Source: Gammaproteobacteria bacterium LSUCC0096
GTDB taxonomy: Bacteria; Pseudomonadota; Gammaproteobacteria; Pseudomonadales; Litorivicinaceae
Direction of reading: 5' to 3'
DNA: 64,000 bases
Assembly: GCA_008087055.1 (NCBI GenBank)
Contig: VIEA01000002.1
Span: 106,163 to 170,162 of the forward strand
The notes below the pieces were generated by a model that was not told the DNA's origin, searched no databases, and worked only from the letters and a program-made list of their open reading frames with translations. Both the position numbers and the translations under genes were made by a program. Positions 37,453-47,295 of the stretch are shown in pieces. Each line of letters opens with the position of its first letter. Positions within the stretch are counted from its first letter, which is position 1.

Positions 37453-39496
37453 GAGGCGCCCCTTGCGGTAAGTCGAATAGCTGGACGACTGCCTGATAAA
37501 TACGAGCGATATCATCGAGACCGGCGTAGCGTCCACTTGGGCCCCCATGCCCTGCGTTTAATTCGGTGTACAACAGAAATGGTCCTCCCTCGGCTATTGC
37601 TTGGAGATGATGAATCCATCGCGCAGGCTCCCAATACGTGACACGTGGATCCGTCAGCCCAGCGGTTGCGAGAATACAAGGATAGGGCCTCTTTTCGACC
37701 ATCAATGTTGGTGAGAAATGATGCAGGCGACGTTTGGCATCCATTGATTCAATCGGGTTCCCCCACTCTGGCCACTCGGGTGGTGTCAGTGGTAATTCGG
37801 CGTCGAGCATTGTTTCAAGTACATCGACAAAAGGAACATCTGCAATCACCCCTTTGAATAGTTCCGGCCGGCGCATGACAGTTGTACCTACTAATAACCC
37901 CCCGGCACTGCCTCCGTGCAGAATAATGTTACCTGCAGATGTCCAGCCTTCCCGAATCAATGTCTCCGCAGCACCAATGAAATCATCAAAGGATTTATCT
38001 TTATCGGCCATTCGGCCAGAGCGATACCATTGATATCCATTTTCCATTCCGCCACGAACGTGTGCCGTGACGTGGATGACACCTCGAGTCAGCAGTGTAC
38101 GTCTGCTTGCACTAAAGCCAGGCGTCAAGCTCATGCCATAGGCTCCATAGCCTGTCAGTAGCACTGGACTCGTCGGGTTTGGCGTGATGTCTTTGTGATG
38201 GACAATCGTGAGCGGAATCTTTTGCCCGTCGCCCGAAATGCCATACGAGCGCTGAACCACGTAGTTGGATTCGGTATGGCCATTGGGTGGGGCGGATACT
38301 TTCAGTTGTTTAAAGTTCCCTGTGGTCAGATCAATTTCACGAACCTCTGGAGGCATCGCTGGTGTTGAGATACGCATCCGAATCGTATCGCGGCTAAACC
38401 CGGGTAGCGGATCGAGGTGTGCATCATGAATTGACGTCGACAAGTGAAGTTCTTGTCTGATTTCGAACTTTGAAGGGTTTGGTTCAACAATCAGATACCG
38501 ACCACACCCTTCTTCGGAGTATTCAATTACCCAGTGCTTCGCGAGCACTTCATAATCACTAAATAAAGCCCCTTCTTTGGGCACCCAAAGGGTCTCCCAA
38601 CATTCTGGATTACTGCGACTCTCTGTTGTTGGGAGGGGTGCTCGATATAGCGCAAAATCCTCATGCTCATAATTGCCCCGGATGATTAGATAGGGGTCGA
38701 CATGTTCGAGTTCGTATTCAATGCCTTCGATCCAATCTGTTACGGCGATAGGGGTCAGGTTTTCGAGGTCTGCCGGTAACAAGAAGCTTTGGTTTGTCTG
38801 ATGATCGTGTATATCGATCGTGATCCAAGCATCAGAACTTGTTTTACCGAGACCAATAAAGCGGCCGGGATGCTCTAGTTGATACACTAGTTGATCATCT
38901 ATTTGATCTGTCCCGATCGTGTGGCACCAGACGGTACTTGGACGCTGGTGTTCATCAAGGCGTGTATAGAGAAGCTTGCGACTGTCGGTACTCCACTCAA
39001 AATCACCACGACAATCAGTGAGAGGTGTTTCAATTGGTTCTTGAGAGCCTGCTTGGAACAGGGTCAATGTATAGCGTTCAGAGCCCTGTCGATCTTCAGT
39101 GACAGCAAATAGCTCATGATTAGGAGAGTGATCAGCGGCGCCAATATCATAGTAAGGATGGTTGGCTGCGCGTTCATCGCCGCACAGTAAAATTTCGAGA
39201 TCATTTGTTTCTTTCTGTCTCAAGAAATCTGGATGTTCGGCGCCTTCGATAAAGCGTTGCCAGTACGTGTAGTCGCCATCTTCGACTGGGACTGAATCAT
39301 CGCGATCAAGAATGGTGGCTTTCAGTTCATCGATGATCCATTGGCGTGAGTTAGGTCCGCCAAGCCACGATTCAGCGGTTTGATTCTGAACTTCGAGAAA
39401 GCTTCGAATCTCGCTCGGAAGTGATTCTGGCTCTTCCAGAACCTCCTGCCAGTTTTCGGCTTTTAACCACGCATTGTCTTTCGTTGGGCTTTGCAT
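37442..39496 (-). CDS. ptrB: Oligopeptidase B (prolyl oligopeptidase family)
   Basis: A 684-residue serine peptidase cleaving after basic residues in short peptides (E. coli 686). The N-terminal beta-propeller covers about 1-400. The C-terminal alpha/beta hydrolase has YGAYGMSLTPGF, THVRGG-like AHVRGGMENG, the nucleophile in GGSAGGLLVG, and a catalytic His in NAGHGGPSGRY. It is the first gene of the overlapping minus-strand run ptrB-yrfG-hslR-hslO-pckA-like-gshA. Confidence 0.94.
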   Translation of the reverse strand: MQSPTKDNAWLKAENWQEVLEEPESLPSEIRSFLEVQNQTAESWLGGPNSRQWIIDELKATILDRDDSVPVEDGDYTYWQRFIEGAEHPDFLRQKETNDLEILLCGDERAANHPYYDIGAADHSPNHELFAVTEDRQGSERYTLTLFQAGSQEPIETPLTDCRGDFEWSTDSRKLLYTRLDEHQRPSTVWCHTIGTDQIDDQLVYQLEHPGRFIGLGKTSSDAWITIDIHDHQTNQSFLLPADLENLTPIAVTDWIEGIEYELEHVDPYLIIRGNYEHEDFALYRAPLPTTESRSNPECWETLWVPKEGALFSDYEVLAKHWVIEYSEEGCGRYLIVEPNPSKFEIRQELHLSTSIHDAHLDPLPGFSRDTIRMRISTPAMPPEVREIDLTTGNFKQLKVSAPPNGHTESNYVVQRSYGISGDGQKIPLTIVHHKDITPNPTSPVLLTGYGAYGMSLTPGFSASRRTLLTRGVIHVTAHVRGGMENGYQWYRSGRMADKDKSFDDFIGAAETLIREGWTSAGNIILHGGSAGGLLVGTTVMRRPELFKGVIADVPFVDVLETMLDAELPLTPPEWPEWGNPIESMDAKRRLHHFSPTLMVEKRPYPCILATAGLTDPRVTYWEPARWIHHLQAIAEGGPFLLYTELNAGHGGPSGRYAGLDDIARIYQAVVQLFDLPQGAPHAL

Positions 39497-39536
39497 GGGC
39501 GTAGTGTACGCTAGCCACTCGATATTGTGAGGTCTT

Positions 39537-40442
39537 ATGGCAGTCGCCGATTGGATTCGTATAGCGATCCTCTCACTTGTGTGGGGTGGATCGTTTTTCT
39601 TCGTGGAAGTGATGCTTCAAGCGATGCCGCCAATGACCAGTGTTCTTGGTCGTTTAATTGTTGGTTTAGTTGGGCTGGTTTGCTTATTAAAGATTTTGGG
39701 GCATTCCTTAAAACCATTGGTTCAGCAGTGGCGCCCATTTGCTTTGATTGGGCTGATCAATAATGCGGTTCCGTTCAGCTTGATCAGTTTTGGTCAGACT
39801 GAAATCACAGGCTCATTGGCATCGATTATTAACGCATCAACGCCAATCATGACTGCTTTGGTGGCGCATCAGCTTACGACCGACGAGCGTCTTTCATTGC
39901 ACAAAACGCTGGGAATCGGATTTGGATTTTGTGGTGTTTTGGTGTTGTTCGGGCCTGCGGCGTTTGATGGAAGCACCTCATTGATAGGAATGGCTGCGGG
40001 TTTAACCGCAACCATTTGCTATGCCTTTGGCTCAGTGTATTCGAAACGGTTGAAAGCCAATCCACCGATGTTAAATGCGACGGGTCAGGTTTTTTATGGG
40101 ACTCTTTGGATGTTCCCAGTGGTCATGATGATCGATCAGCCATGGATGCTTCCGATGCCGGGATTGGGCCCTTGGTTGGCTATGATCGGTATCGGTTTGT
40201 TGTCAACGACGCTTGCCTTTTTTATCTATTTTCGCGTTTTGCAGACTGCCGGCGCGAGCAATGTGGTGTTAGTCACTTTTCTAGTTCCCGTGAGTGCGTC
40301 AGGGTTAGGTATCGCTTTTCTTGATGAGCAGCTTGAGTTACAGCACATCGTTGCATATTTCCTGATTGCTTCTGGGCTTGCTGTTATTGATGGGCGAATA
40401 CTTGCAAAGCTGAGAGTTTTTCGACTAAAGTCGCATCCGTAG
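39537..40442 (+). CDS. EamA/DMT family transporter
   Basis: A 301-residue membrane protein with ten predicted helices and the internal EamA repeat: LSLVWGGSFFFVEVMLQAMPP (first repeat, read in part) and LTATICYAFGSVYSKR with YFRVLQTAGASNV in the second. Drug/metabolite transporters of this type export amino acids or other metabolites; the substrate cannot be given. It starts after GAGG, runs divergently from ptrB with a 40-base gap, and ends 27 bases before msrAB. Confidence 0.88.
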   Translation: MAVADWIRIAILSLVWGGSFFFVEVMLQAMPPMTSVLGRLIVGLVGLVCLLKILGHSLKPLVQQWRPFALIGLINNAVPFSLISFGQTEITGSLASIINASTPIMTALVAHQLTTDERLSLHKTLGIGFGFCGVLVLFGPAAFDGSTSLIGMAAGLTATICYAFGSVYSKRLKANPPMLNATGQVFYGTLWMFPVVMMIDQPWMLPMPGLGPWLAMIGIGLLSTTLAFFIYFRVLQTAGASNVVLVTFLVPVSASGLGIAFLDEQLELQHIVAYFLIASGLAVIDGRILAKLRVFRLKSHP

Positions 40443-40469
40443 AGTGAGGAATCGTTAAACGGAGTTTCG

Positions 40470-41540
40470 ATGAAAAAAACACTCATGGCCTTGTGCTTCC
40501 TAGGCTCATCGTTGTCGTTTGCTGAGACAGAAAAAGCGACTTTCGGTGGTGGCTGTTTTTGGTGTTTGGAACCGCCCTTTGAATCGATCCATGGCGTGAG
40601 CTCTGTCGTGTCAGGGTATGCTGGTGGATCTGTGCCTAACCCAACCTATGCTCAGGTGACCTCCGGCCAAACCGGCCATATTGAAGTGGTCGAAGTAGTC
40701 TTTGATCCACGTATCGTTGATTACCAGACATTATTGAATACCTTTTGGCGACAGGTTGATCCGACTGATGCCGGTGGGCAGTTTGTTGATCGTGGATCCC
40801 AGTACCGAACCGTGATTTTTACGCATTCGGAGTCGCAGCGCGCGCTTGCAGTTGAATCGAAAGAGCGTTTGAATGCGGCCCAAATTTTTGATGCTCCAAT
40901 CGTCACTGAGATTTTGCCTGCGCCAACATTTTATGAGGCTGAGGATTATCACCAGGATTATTACAAAACCAATGCGCTGCAGTACAAGTTCTACCGATAT
41001 CGTTCGGGACGAGATCAGTTTTTAGACCGTGTGTGGTCGAAACATCAAAACTTCCAGATATTTGGTAACGGAGGTTTGAAAAAGAGCGCGTATAGAAAGC
41101 CAGGCATAGAAGAAATTCGCGCCCGATTGACGCCGCTTCAGTATCAAGTGACCCAGGAAGATGGTACGGAGCCGCCTTTCCAAAATGCTTTTTGGGATCA
41201 GAAATCTGACGGTATATACGTCGATGTTGTGAGTGGTGAGCCATTATTTAGCTCGTTGCATAAATACGATTCGGGAACTGGTTGGCCTTCTTTTTGGCAA
41301 CCGCTTGAGCCGCAACATATTGTTGAGAAAGATGACACCAAGCTTTGGATGAAGCGTATTGAGGTACGGTCGAAATTTGGTGATTCGCACCTTGGCCATG
41401 TATTTCCGGATGGTCCTGCGCCGACTGGTTTGCGTTATTGCATCAATTCTGCAGCCCTCGAATTCATTCCTGTATCGCAACTTCAGGCCCGAGGGTATGA
41501 AAAATATTTAACGCAATTTGAGAATGCGTTGAATCAGTGA
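40470..41540 (+). CDS. msrAB: Exported MsrA-MsrB fusion, methionine sulfoxide reductase
   Basis: A 356-residue two-domain protein that repairs both S- and R-methionine sulfoxides. A short signal peptide (residues 1-18, cut near LSFA-E) points to the envelope. MsrA (about 22-190) has the catalytic Cys29 in GGGCFWC; MsrB (about 212-345) has [20 protein letters not shown] and the catalytic Cys near residue 323 in [10 protein letters not shown]. The MsrB zinc CxxC pairs are absent, as is usual in fusions. No N-terminal thioredoxin-like domain like that of Neisseria PilB is present, so the reductant must be another protein. Confidence 0.93.
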   Translation: MKKTLMALCFLGSSLSFAETEKATFGGGCFWCLEPPFESIHGVSSVVSGYAGGSVPNPTYAQVTSGQTGHIEVVEVVFDPRIVDYQTLLNTFWRQVDPTDAGGQFVDRGSQYRTVIFTHSESQRALAVESKERLNAAQIFDAPIVTEILPAPTFYEAEDYHQDYYKTNALQYKFYRYRSGRDQFLDRVWSKHQNFQIFGNGGLKKSAYRKPGIEEIRARLTPLQYQVTQEDGTEPPFQNAFWDQKSDGIYVDVVSGEPLFSSLHKYDSGTGWPSFWQPLEPQHIVEKDDTKLWMKRIEVRSKFGDSHLGHVFPDGPAPTGLRYCINSAALEFIPVSQLQARGYEKYLTQFENALNQ

Positions 41541-41601
41541 TTGAAAGGATCAAAAACGGTCCTATCATCGATGTACTGACACATAACAATGAGGATGCCC
41601 C

Positions 41602-42099
41602 ATGCCAGTCACTATCTCTCACCGTGGCGATATGATCGAAGTAGACGGAAGTCTGCCTGCAGTTGGATCAAAAGCCCCAGATTTTTCACTTGTGGCGAAC
41701 GATCTGTCTGAAATCACTCTGGATTCATATGCCGGAAAGAATCTGATTTTGAATATTTTCCCATCGATTGACACACCGACTTGCGCAAAGAGTACCCGCC
41801 GGTTCAATGAAGAGTTATCAGCACTTGATAATACGAACGTGCTTTGTGTGAGTGCTGATCTTCCATTCGCACAGGCTCGTTTTTGTGGTGCTGAAGGCCT
41901 CGAGCGCGTTGAGACTGGATCAACTTTCAGATCAACATTTTCTAATGATTATGGTGTGACGATTCTGTCGGGTAAGTTGGCGACTTTAACCACTCGTGCG
42001 GTTATCGTCATTGGACCAGATGGTGTGGTTAAGCATGTCGAATTGGTTCCTGAGATCGGTCAAGAGCCCGATTACGACGCGGCACTCGCATCACTTTAA
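41602..42099 (+). CDS. tpx: Thiol peroxidase (Tpx, atypical 2-Cys peroxiredoxin)
   Basis: Reduces hydroperoxides using thioredoxin. The 165 residues contain the peroxidatic Cys61 in SIDTPTCAKSTR and the resolving Cys95 in ARFCGAEG, both in the family context. GAGG precedes the ATG. Its stop abuts that of the convergent ModE-like gene. Confidence 0.95.
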   Translation: MPVTISHRGDMIEVDGSLPAVGSKAPDFSLVANDLSEITLDSYAGKNLILNIFPSIDTPTCAKSTRRFNEELSALDNTNVLCVSADLPFAQARFCGAEGLERVETGSTFRSTFSNDYGVTILSGKLATLTTRAVIVIGPDGVVKHVELVPEIGQEPDYDAALASL

Positions 42100-42444
42100 C
42101 TATTTGAGTAACGAGGCGATTGATCTACGAGTCGCCTCTGTTGCTTCCTCGGCTTCTTCCGTTAGCCGTTCATATACGTCGATGATTTGATTAGCCATGT
42201 CGGTCAATTCACTGCCACCACCTGACTGTCCACCCGTGTGTGTAACCAATACTGGCTCTTTCAAAGAGTCATTCAATTCTTGAATCAAAAGCCATGCGCG
42301 TCGATAGGACATATTGATCGACTTGGCCGCTTTCGATAAGGAATGTTCTTTTTGAATCGCTTTAAGGAGGGCAATTTTCCCTGGGCCCAAGAGTGTGTCA
42401 TCGTCGCCGAGCACGAGCTTAAGCTTGAGTCGTGGCGCAGGCAT
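42100..42444 (-). CDS. ModE N-terminal-type winged-helix regulator
   Basis: A 114-residue protein made of one LysR-like winged helix as in the N-terminal domain of ModE: LLGPGKIALLKAIQKEHSLSKAAKSINMSYRRAW (in blocks), LVTHTGGQSGGGSELTD. It lacks the C-terminal molybdate-binding (TOBE) domains of ModE. Such single-domain proteins are presumed DNA-binding regulators of molybdate-related or other genes, but no mod genes are in the window. It lies two bases after the secreted Cys protein on the same strand. Confidence 0.85.
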   Translation of the reverse strand: MPAPRLKLKLVLGDDDTLLGPGKIALLKAIQKEHSLSKAAKSINMSYRRAWLLIQELNDSLKEPVLVTHTGGQSGGGSELTDMANQIIDVYERLTEEAEEATEATRRSIASLLK

Positions 42445-42446
42445 TA

Positions 42447-42794
42447 TTAGCAGTCTCTGTCTGTCACCTTTCGCGTTGTTTTGCGAGGGTGTAATACGTA
42501 GCAGGTTCCAATTTCATTATCTCCGCGTGTTACAAACATGCGGTACGGGTTACTCGAGACGGTCACATTGAGCGGCTCACCGTAGGAGCGTTCGAAGGAC
42601 GCCGATGCACCGCCAAGAACCAGTAAGGCACACTTTGTCATCGATTTATGAGTCACACTGACACCAACCTCCCGTAGGTTATTTACGATGTCTTTGCAAA
42701 ATTCCTGGCTTGTGTCCGAGCGAGTGAAGTCACGACCGGCAATTGCAGTAGTGCTCACCAATACGAGACTTATTAGGGCAATGAGTTTTTTCAT
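42447..42794 (-). CDS. Secreted small protein with four cysteines, unknown function
   Basis: A 115-residue protein with a clear signal peptide (MKKLIALISLVLVSTTAIA, cut before G20). The mature part has four cysteines, Cys33, Cys55, Cys98 and Cys115 (the last residue), an even number suited to two disulfides in the periplasm. I recognise no family. It sits between a 52-residue membrane protein and the ModE-like regulator on the same strand, 38 and 2 bases away. Confidence 0.7.
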   Translation of the reverse strand: MKKLIALISLVLVSTTAIAGRDFTRSDTSQEFCKDIVNNLREVGVSVTHKSMTKCALLVLGGASASFERSYGEPLNVTVSSNPYRMFVTRGDNEIGTCYVLHPRKTTRKVTDRDC

Positions 42795-42832
42795 ACCCGA
42801 AGCCTAACAAGCCTTTGACTGACTGAACAGTG

Positions 42833-42991
42833 TCAGTGAGTCATTCCGTGATGGTTTGAGTCTGATGGCTTGCTACTTGCGATTAAATGCATGACTTTTA
42901 CAACGCCCCAGCCCATGACGCCAATCATAAGTGCCACGATGACAAGGCTTGGCCACAAGGTATTAAAGGTTTCAACATCGATTCCAAACAT
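42833..42991 (-). CDS. Small membrane protein, 52 residues
   Basis: Short frame starting MFGIDVETFN after AGGAGAG eight bases upstream. One hydrophobic helix, about residues 14-34 (PSLVIVALMIGVMGWGVV), is followed by a polar His-rich tail (SNHHGMTH). No family is recognised. It is in line with the secreted Cys protein and the ModE-like regulator and may lead that operon. The 87 bases between it and uup hold nothing I can name. Confidence 0.55.
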   Translation of the reverse strand: MFGIDVETFNTLWPSLVIVALMIGVMGWGVVKVMHLIASSKPSDSNHHGMTH

Positions 42992-43078
42992 GGGATTTCT
43001 CTCCTCATTTCACTGGCTCAAGGTTAGACCTCTGTGCTAGTGCTGGAGTGCCCCATAGATCTGAAAACTTGATCAAGA

Positions 43079-44968
43079 TCAGTTGGCGCGCTCATCGAGC
43101 TCCATAAAGCGGAAAAACTTAACCTCTAGATTGGTTTGCAGTGTCTGATAACGCGCAGTTTCTGCAGCCGCATGCTCTGGATCTGCTTTAAAAAAATCAG
43201 GGTTCGCCATGGTCTCTTCAAGCGTTTTGATTTGCGCTTCCATTTGCTCTATTTCGATACTCAGCGCGTCATATTCACGTTTTTCGTGGAAGGCGAGTTT
43301 TTTCTTGGTTTCGGGTTTTGGTTGGGCTTCAACGTTTTGTTGCTCGACTGGTTTTTTCTCGACAGTTTTTTCGGTAGGCCGTTGTCTAAGCCAGTCACTA
43401 TAACCACCAACATATTCGCGAAGCGCATGATCTGGATCGAAGGACCAGATACCTGTGACGACTGAATCAAGGAAGTCTCGATCATGACTGATGATAATCA
43501 ATGTTCCTTGATAGCTAAGAAGCGTATCGCGAAGAATATCGAGAGTTTCGAGGTCGAGATCGTTGGTGGGCTCGTCCATGATTAATAGGTTGGCAGGCTT
43601 TAAGAAGAGCCGAGCCAGTAAAAGTCTATTGCGCTCGCCGCCCGATAGCATACGAGTTGGTCCACGTGCACGCTCGGGTGAAAATAGGAAGTCTTGCAGA
43701 TATCCAATGACGTGCTTTTTACCGCCACCAACTTCGACGAAATCTGAGCCATGTTGGAGATTATCGATGACCGAAGCGTCGTCATCGAGAGTCTCTCTTA
43801 GCTGGTCGAAGAGCGCGATTTCAAGATTCGTTCCGAGTTTGGCCGTTCCCGATGTTGGATCAATTTGACCAAGAAGCGTTTTAATCAGTGTACTTTTGCC
43901 TGCGCCGTTCGGCCCAATCACCCCAATTCGATCGCCACGGAGTACTGTTGTTGAGAAACCTTCAAATAGTTTTTTCTCGCCAAGGGTCAGACTCAAGTCC
44001 TCTGCCTCGATGACGAGCCGTCCAGATTTTGAAGCATCAACGAGTGTGAGATCAGCTGTTTGTTGACGTTCCCTGCGTGCTGCGCGGTCGCGTCTCAGTT
44101 GTTCAAGTGCACGAACTCGGCCTTCATTACGAGTCCGTCTTGCTTTAATGCCTTGGCGAATCCACTCTTCTTCTTTTGCGAGTTTTTTGTCAAACGCTGC
44201 AAATTGATCAGCTTCTGCAGCAAGTTCTTGGTCGCGCCTCTCGAGGTAAGTCTGATAGTTGCACTCGTAACTTCTCAACGTACCGCGGTCTAACTCGACA
44301 ATGCGAGTGGCGAGTGCATCGAGAAACCGTCGATCGTGAGTGATGAATAAAACAGCCCCTTGGAACAATCGAATCTGTTCTTCCAGCCATTCGATTGCCG
44401 GAATGTCTAAATGGTTTGTCGGCTCGTCGAGAAGTAATAAGTCAGGCTCAATGACGAGGGCTCTTGCGAGTAACACGCGTCGTTTCATGCCGCCCGAAAG
44501 CGCATTGAATTGCGTATCAGGGTCCAAGCCGAATTTAGATAGAGTTTGGTCGACCATTTGTTCGACACGCCAACCATTCGCTGCTTCGAGCGCATGCTGG
44601 CATGATTCAAGCTCTTGCATGTTTTTATCTGAGGGGTCTTCAGATATGGCCTTCAATACCTGGTGGTAGCGTTCAAGCATTGGTGTTAAATCACCAAGAC
44701 CTGAGGCAACGACGTGAAATATGGTTCCGTGAGTCCCGGAGGGTACGTCTTGAACAAGTCGCGCGACTTTGAGACTGGAGCTTTTATTGATCTCACCCGA
44801 ATCTGCAAGAATTTCTCCTGCAATCAACTTCATCAGCGTCGATTTACCTGCGCCATTTCGACCAAGTAATCCGATCCGTTCTTTTGGCTGAATTTTGAGA
44901 CTGAGATCCTCGAGAATGGCTGGGCCACCAAAGCTCACCTGAATATTTTGTATGGACAGAACACTCAT
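43079..44968 (-). CDS. uup: ABC-F ATPase Uup
   Basis: A 629-residue soluble protein with two ABC domains: Walker [10 protein letters not shown] and GPNGAGKST, signatures LSGGMKRR and LSGGERNR, Walker [13 protein letters not shown] and [12 protein letters not shown]. The linker is basic and Arg-rich, and the C-terminal 65 residues are a coiled coil ([17 protein letters not shown]), characteristic of Uup. ABC-F proteins act on the ribosome; Uup affects translation and transposon excision. The ATG at 44968 overlaps the trmL stop (ATGA). Confidence 0.92.
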   Translation of the reverse strand: MSVLSIQNIQVSFGGPAILEDLSLKIQPKERIGLLGRNGAGKSTLMKLIAGEILADSGEINKSSSLKVARLVQDVPSGTHGTIFHVVASGLGDLTPMLERYHQVLKAISEDPSDKNMQELESCQHALEAANGWRVEQMVDQTLSKFGLDPDTQFNALSGGMKRRVLLARALVIEPDLLLLDEPTNHLDIPAIEWLEEQIRLFQGAVLFITHDRRFLDALATRIVELDRGTLRSYECNYQTYLERRDQELAAEADQFAAFDKKLAKEEEWIRQGIKARRTRNEGRVRALEQLRRDRAARRERQQTADLTLVDASKSGRLVIEAEDLSLTLGEKKLFEGFSTTVLRGDRIGVIGPNGAGKSTLIKTLLGQIDPTSGTAKLGTNLEIALFDQLRETLDDDASVIDNLQHGSDFVEVGGGKKHVIGYLQDFLFSPERARGPTRMLSGGERNRLLLARLFLKPANLLIMDEPTNDLDLETLDILRDTLLSYQGTLIIISHDRDFLDSVVTGIWSFDPDHALREYVGGYSDWLRQRPTEKTVEKKPVEQQNVEAQPKPETKKKLAFHEKREYDALSIEIEQMEAQIKTLEETMANPDFFKADPEHAAAETARYQTLQTNLEVKFFRFMELDERAN

Positions 44969-45429
44969 GCAACGCCCCCTTCGAAGCCAAGTTGACGCCA
45001 TGCTTCGTAAAGGACGATGGCAACAGAATTTGAGAGATTGAGACTTCGATTATTCGGACACATCGGAATACGAATTACGTCAGTCACGAGGTTGTGATTG
45101 CGCACGTCTTCGGGAAGACCGCGTGTTTCTGGACCAAAGAGGAGGGTATCGTCTGCTTGATAACTGATCGACTCATAGGATGTAGTGCCTTTGGTTGAGA
45201 GTGCAAAGATGCGTCTTTGAGGTGCATTGATGTAATGCTCCCATGACTCAAACTCTTTGACGCGTGCGAGATCGTGATAATCCAATCCGGAACGTCTGAC
45301 TGATTTTTCATCAAGAGAAAATCCAAGCGGGCGGATCAGGTGCAGTTGACTGCCGGTATTCGCACACAAACGAATAATATTTCCTGTGTTGGGAGGGATT
45401 TCAGGTTGATAGAGGCAGACTGTAAGCAT
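44965..45429 (-). CDS. trmL: tRNA (cytidine/uridine-34 2'-O)-methyltransferase TrmL
   Basis: SPOUT methyltransferase modifying the wobble base of tRNA-Leu. The 154 residues contain [21 protein letters not shown] (in part), [11 protein letters not shown] and [23 protein letters not shown], the SPOUT knot. It is coupled to uup, so two translation-related proteins share a transcript. Confidence 0.93.
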   Translation of the reverse strand: MLTVCLYQPEIPPNTGNIIRLCANTGSQLHLIRPLGFSLDEKSVRRSGLDYHDLARVKEFESWEHYINAPQRRIFALSTKGTTSYESISYQADDTLLFGPETRGLPEDVRNHNLVTDVIRIPMCPNNRSLNLSNSVAIVLYEAWRQLGFEGGVA

Positions 45430-45562
45430 GGCGAGACGATACGCGCGTTACCAAAGAAAGGGAAGTCTGCTTAAGCGGTTCCAAAATGGAACGGATCAAG
45501 CATCCCAACAGCCCTTTTTTTCTCGAGTCACGGCATAGATTATTAGGAGATAGGAGGCGCTT

Positions 45563-46435
45563 ATGCAGTCAGTCGAAACACAGATCATTCCGCGGACATC
45601 AGATATTGGGAATCTCGAAGTGAAACGTGCATTACCATCACGTGAAAGACGATCCGTGAGTTCGTTCGTATTTTGGGATCAATTTGGTCCGGGCGAACTC
45701 ATTCGTGATGTTGGGCTTGATGTTCGACCTCACCCGCATATTGGCCTTTCGACATTCAGTTACCTGTTCACAGGAACCATGCAGCATCGAGATAGTTTGG
45801 GTAACGATATGATTATTGGCCCGGGTGCGGTTAATCTGATGACAGCTGGCTCCGGAATCGTGCATTCCGAGCGATCGGATGCTGAGTCTCGGGCAAATAT
45901 TTCTCAGCTATTTGGAATCCAAAGCTGGCTGGCATTGCCGCAGTCTCTCGAAGAATTAGCGCCAAGTTTTGACCACTACGATGAGTCGAGTCTTCCTGGA
46001 TTTTCCGATCAGGGAGTCCATGGCAGAGTGCTGCTTGGCGATTGGTGTGGCCTCAAAAGCCCAGTGGCTTTCCCGTGGGATTCTTTGTATGTGGATTTAC
46101 AGATGTCTGAAACTGGAGTCGTGCAGTTTCCAAAAGGTCACCAAGAAAGAGCTGTTTATAGTGCGCAGGGTGCTATTGAAGTTGATGGAATTCGATATCC
46201 TGAATCAGAGTTGTTGATTCTGGCTCCCGGAAAGGATGTGCGCATAGAGGCCCCACATGGTGCTCGGGTTTTGGTATTCGGTGGTGAACCTCTTGATGGG
46301 CCGCGGCACCTCTGGTGGAACTTTGTGTCATCGAGTAAGGACCGAATTGAGCAAGCAAAAACTGACTGGGTCGATGGTCGATTCGCTCAGGTTCCAGGAG
46401 ATGATGAGTTTATCCCACTGCCTGAGAACAGTTGA
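45563..46435 (+). CDS. Pirin family protein
   Basis: A 290-residue bicupin of the pirin family. The metal-binding N-terminal cupin includes DVRPHPHIGLSTFSYLFTG, in which the His residues bind iron, and the later SGIVHSER. The C-terminal cupin contains RVLVFGGEPLD and RHLWWNFVSSS. Some bacterial pirins are quercetinases; no substrate is implied here. AGGAGG is nine bases upstream. It overlaps the convergent acyltransferase by 49 nt, the longest convergent overlap in the window. Confidence 0.9.
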   Translation: MQSVETQIIPRTSDIGNLEVKRALPSRERRSVSSFVFWDQFGPGELIRDVGLDVRPHPHIGLSTFSYLFTGTMQHRDSLGNDMIIGPGAVNLMTAGSGIVHSERSDAESRANISQLFGIQSWLALPQSLEELAPSFDHYDESSLPGFSDQGVHGRVLLGDWCGLKSPVAFPWDSLYVDLQMSETGVVQFPKGHQERAVYSAQGAIEVDGIRYPESELLILAPGKDVRIEAPHGARVLVFGGEPLDGPRHLWWNFVSSSKDRIEQAKTDWVDGRFAQVPGDDEFIPLPENS

Positions 46436-47244
46436 TTTCTGAGCCAGTGAGCAAGTGCTTGCTCTGGGATATCAGGAATATTTTCATTTTCTATGATGGG
46501 CAGCAATTCAAAGTCAATTGGCTGGTCAAGGCGTCTTCTGATCTCATGCATGTAGAGGCCTAGGCGTAATGTCAGAGCGGTCCGAGATGCCTGCTGAAAG
46601 AGTTTCGAGTTTGACCCTTCAAATCGAATGGGCAGTACATCGCAACCAGACGCTTTAATGAGTCTGCCGACAAGTGGTTTCCATGCATCATCCTCAACAG
46701 GTGCGCCACGTTTTTGAGACCAAGATACTCCACCTGCGGGAAACAGAGCGACGACACCACCATTTTTGAGAGTATGAATTGATTGTCTACGGGTCTCGAC
46801 GTTGAGTTTTGTGGCTTGTCGGCCCGGTTGAAATTCAATTGGCAGGATATTGGGATTGAGCGAAGGCTCTTGTCTTAAAACACCGTTTGCGATGACTCGA
46901 AAGTCGGGATCGAGTCGCGATGCGATCCAAGCGAGTGTTACGCCATCGGCAACGCCAAATGGGTGGTTTGCAATTAAAAGGAGACCTTGACCCGAGCGTC
47001 TCGTCGGAATCTGCATGTGTTCTGTTGACGGACCGCGACACCCTAGATGATCTAGCGCAACATCCCAGACATCGGGGGTCTGGAATATTGTTGAGGCTGT
47101 CTGGAATTCTCGATAGCGGCGCATCAAGCGTCCGCGACCTGTTAGCGCTTCCATCGTTTTGATTAGGATCCGTTGTGGGATTGGCATCCAATCCTCGGCA
47201 TAAGAAATAGGTTGTGGTTTCACTGTAAGTTCATCAAACGTCAA
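46387..47244 (-). CDS. PlsC-like phospholipid/glycerolipid acyltransferase
   Basis: A 285-residue protein with the acyltransferase motif NHPFGVAD (His94, Asp100; an H-x5-D variant of the usual HX4D) and FPAGGVSW as the second block. This subfamily includes lysophospholipid, ornithine-lipid or glycine-lipid O-acyltransferases and is often labelled hemolysin-related; which it is cannot be told. No obvious membrane helix. Starts 51 bases from the divergent PHP gene. Confidence 0.78.
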   Translation of the reverse strand: MTFDELTVKPQPISYAEDWMPIPQRILIKTMEALTGRGRLMRRYREFQTASTIFQTPDVWDVALDHLGCRGPSTEHMQIPTRRSGQGLLLIANHPFGVADGVTLAWIASRLDPDFRVIANGVLRQEPSLNPNILPIEFQPGRQATKLNVETRRQSIHTLKNGGVVALFPAGGVSWSQKRGAPVEDDAWKPLVGRLIKASGCDVLPIRFEGSNSKLFQQASRTALTLRLGLYMHEIRRRLDQPIDFELLPIIENENIPDIPEQALAHWLRNQLFSGSGINSSSPGT

Positions 47245-47295
47245 GACACTGCAATAAAACCTTCATAGACTAACGAAATCAAGTAGGAGGAAAGA

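Noticed and set aside
41541-41575. Possible hairpin after msrAB
   Set aside because: Only about four good base pairs and no T run; not a convincing terminator.
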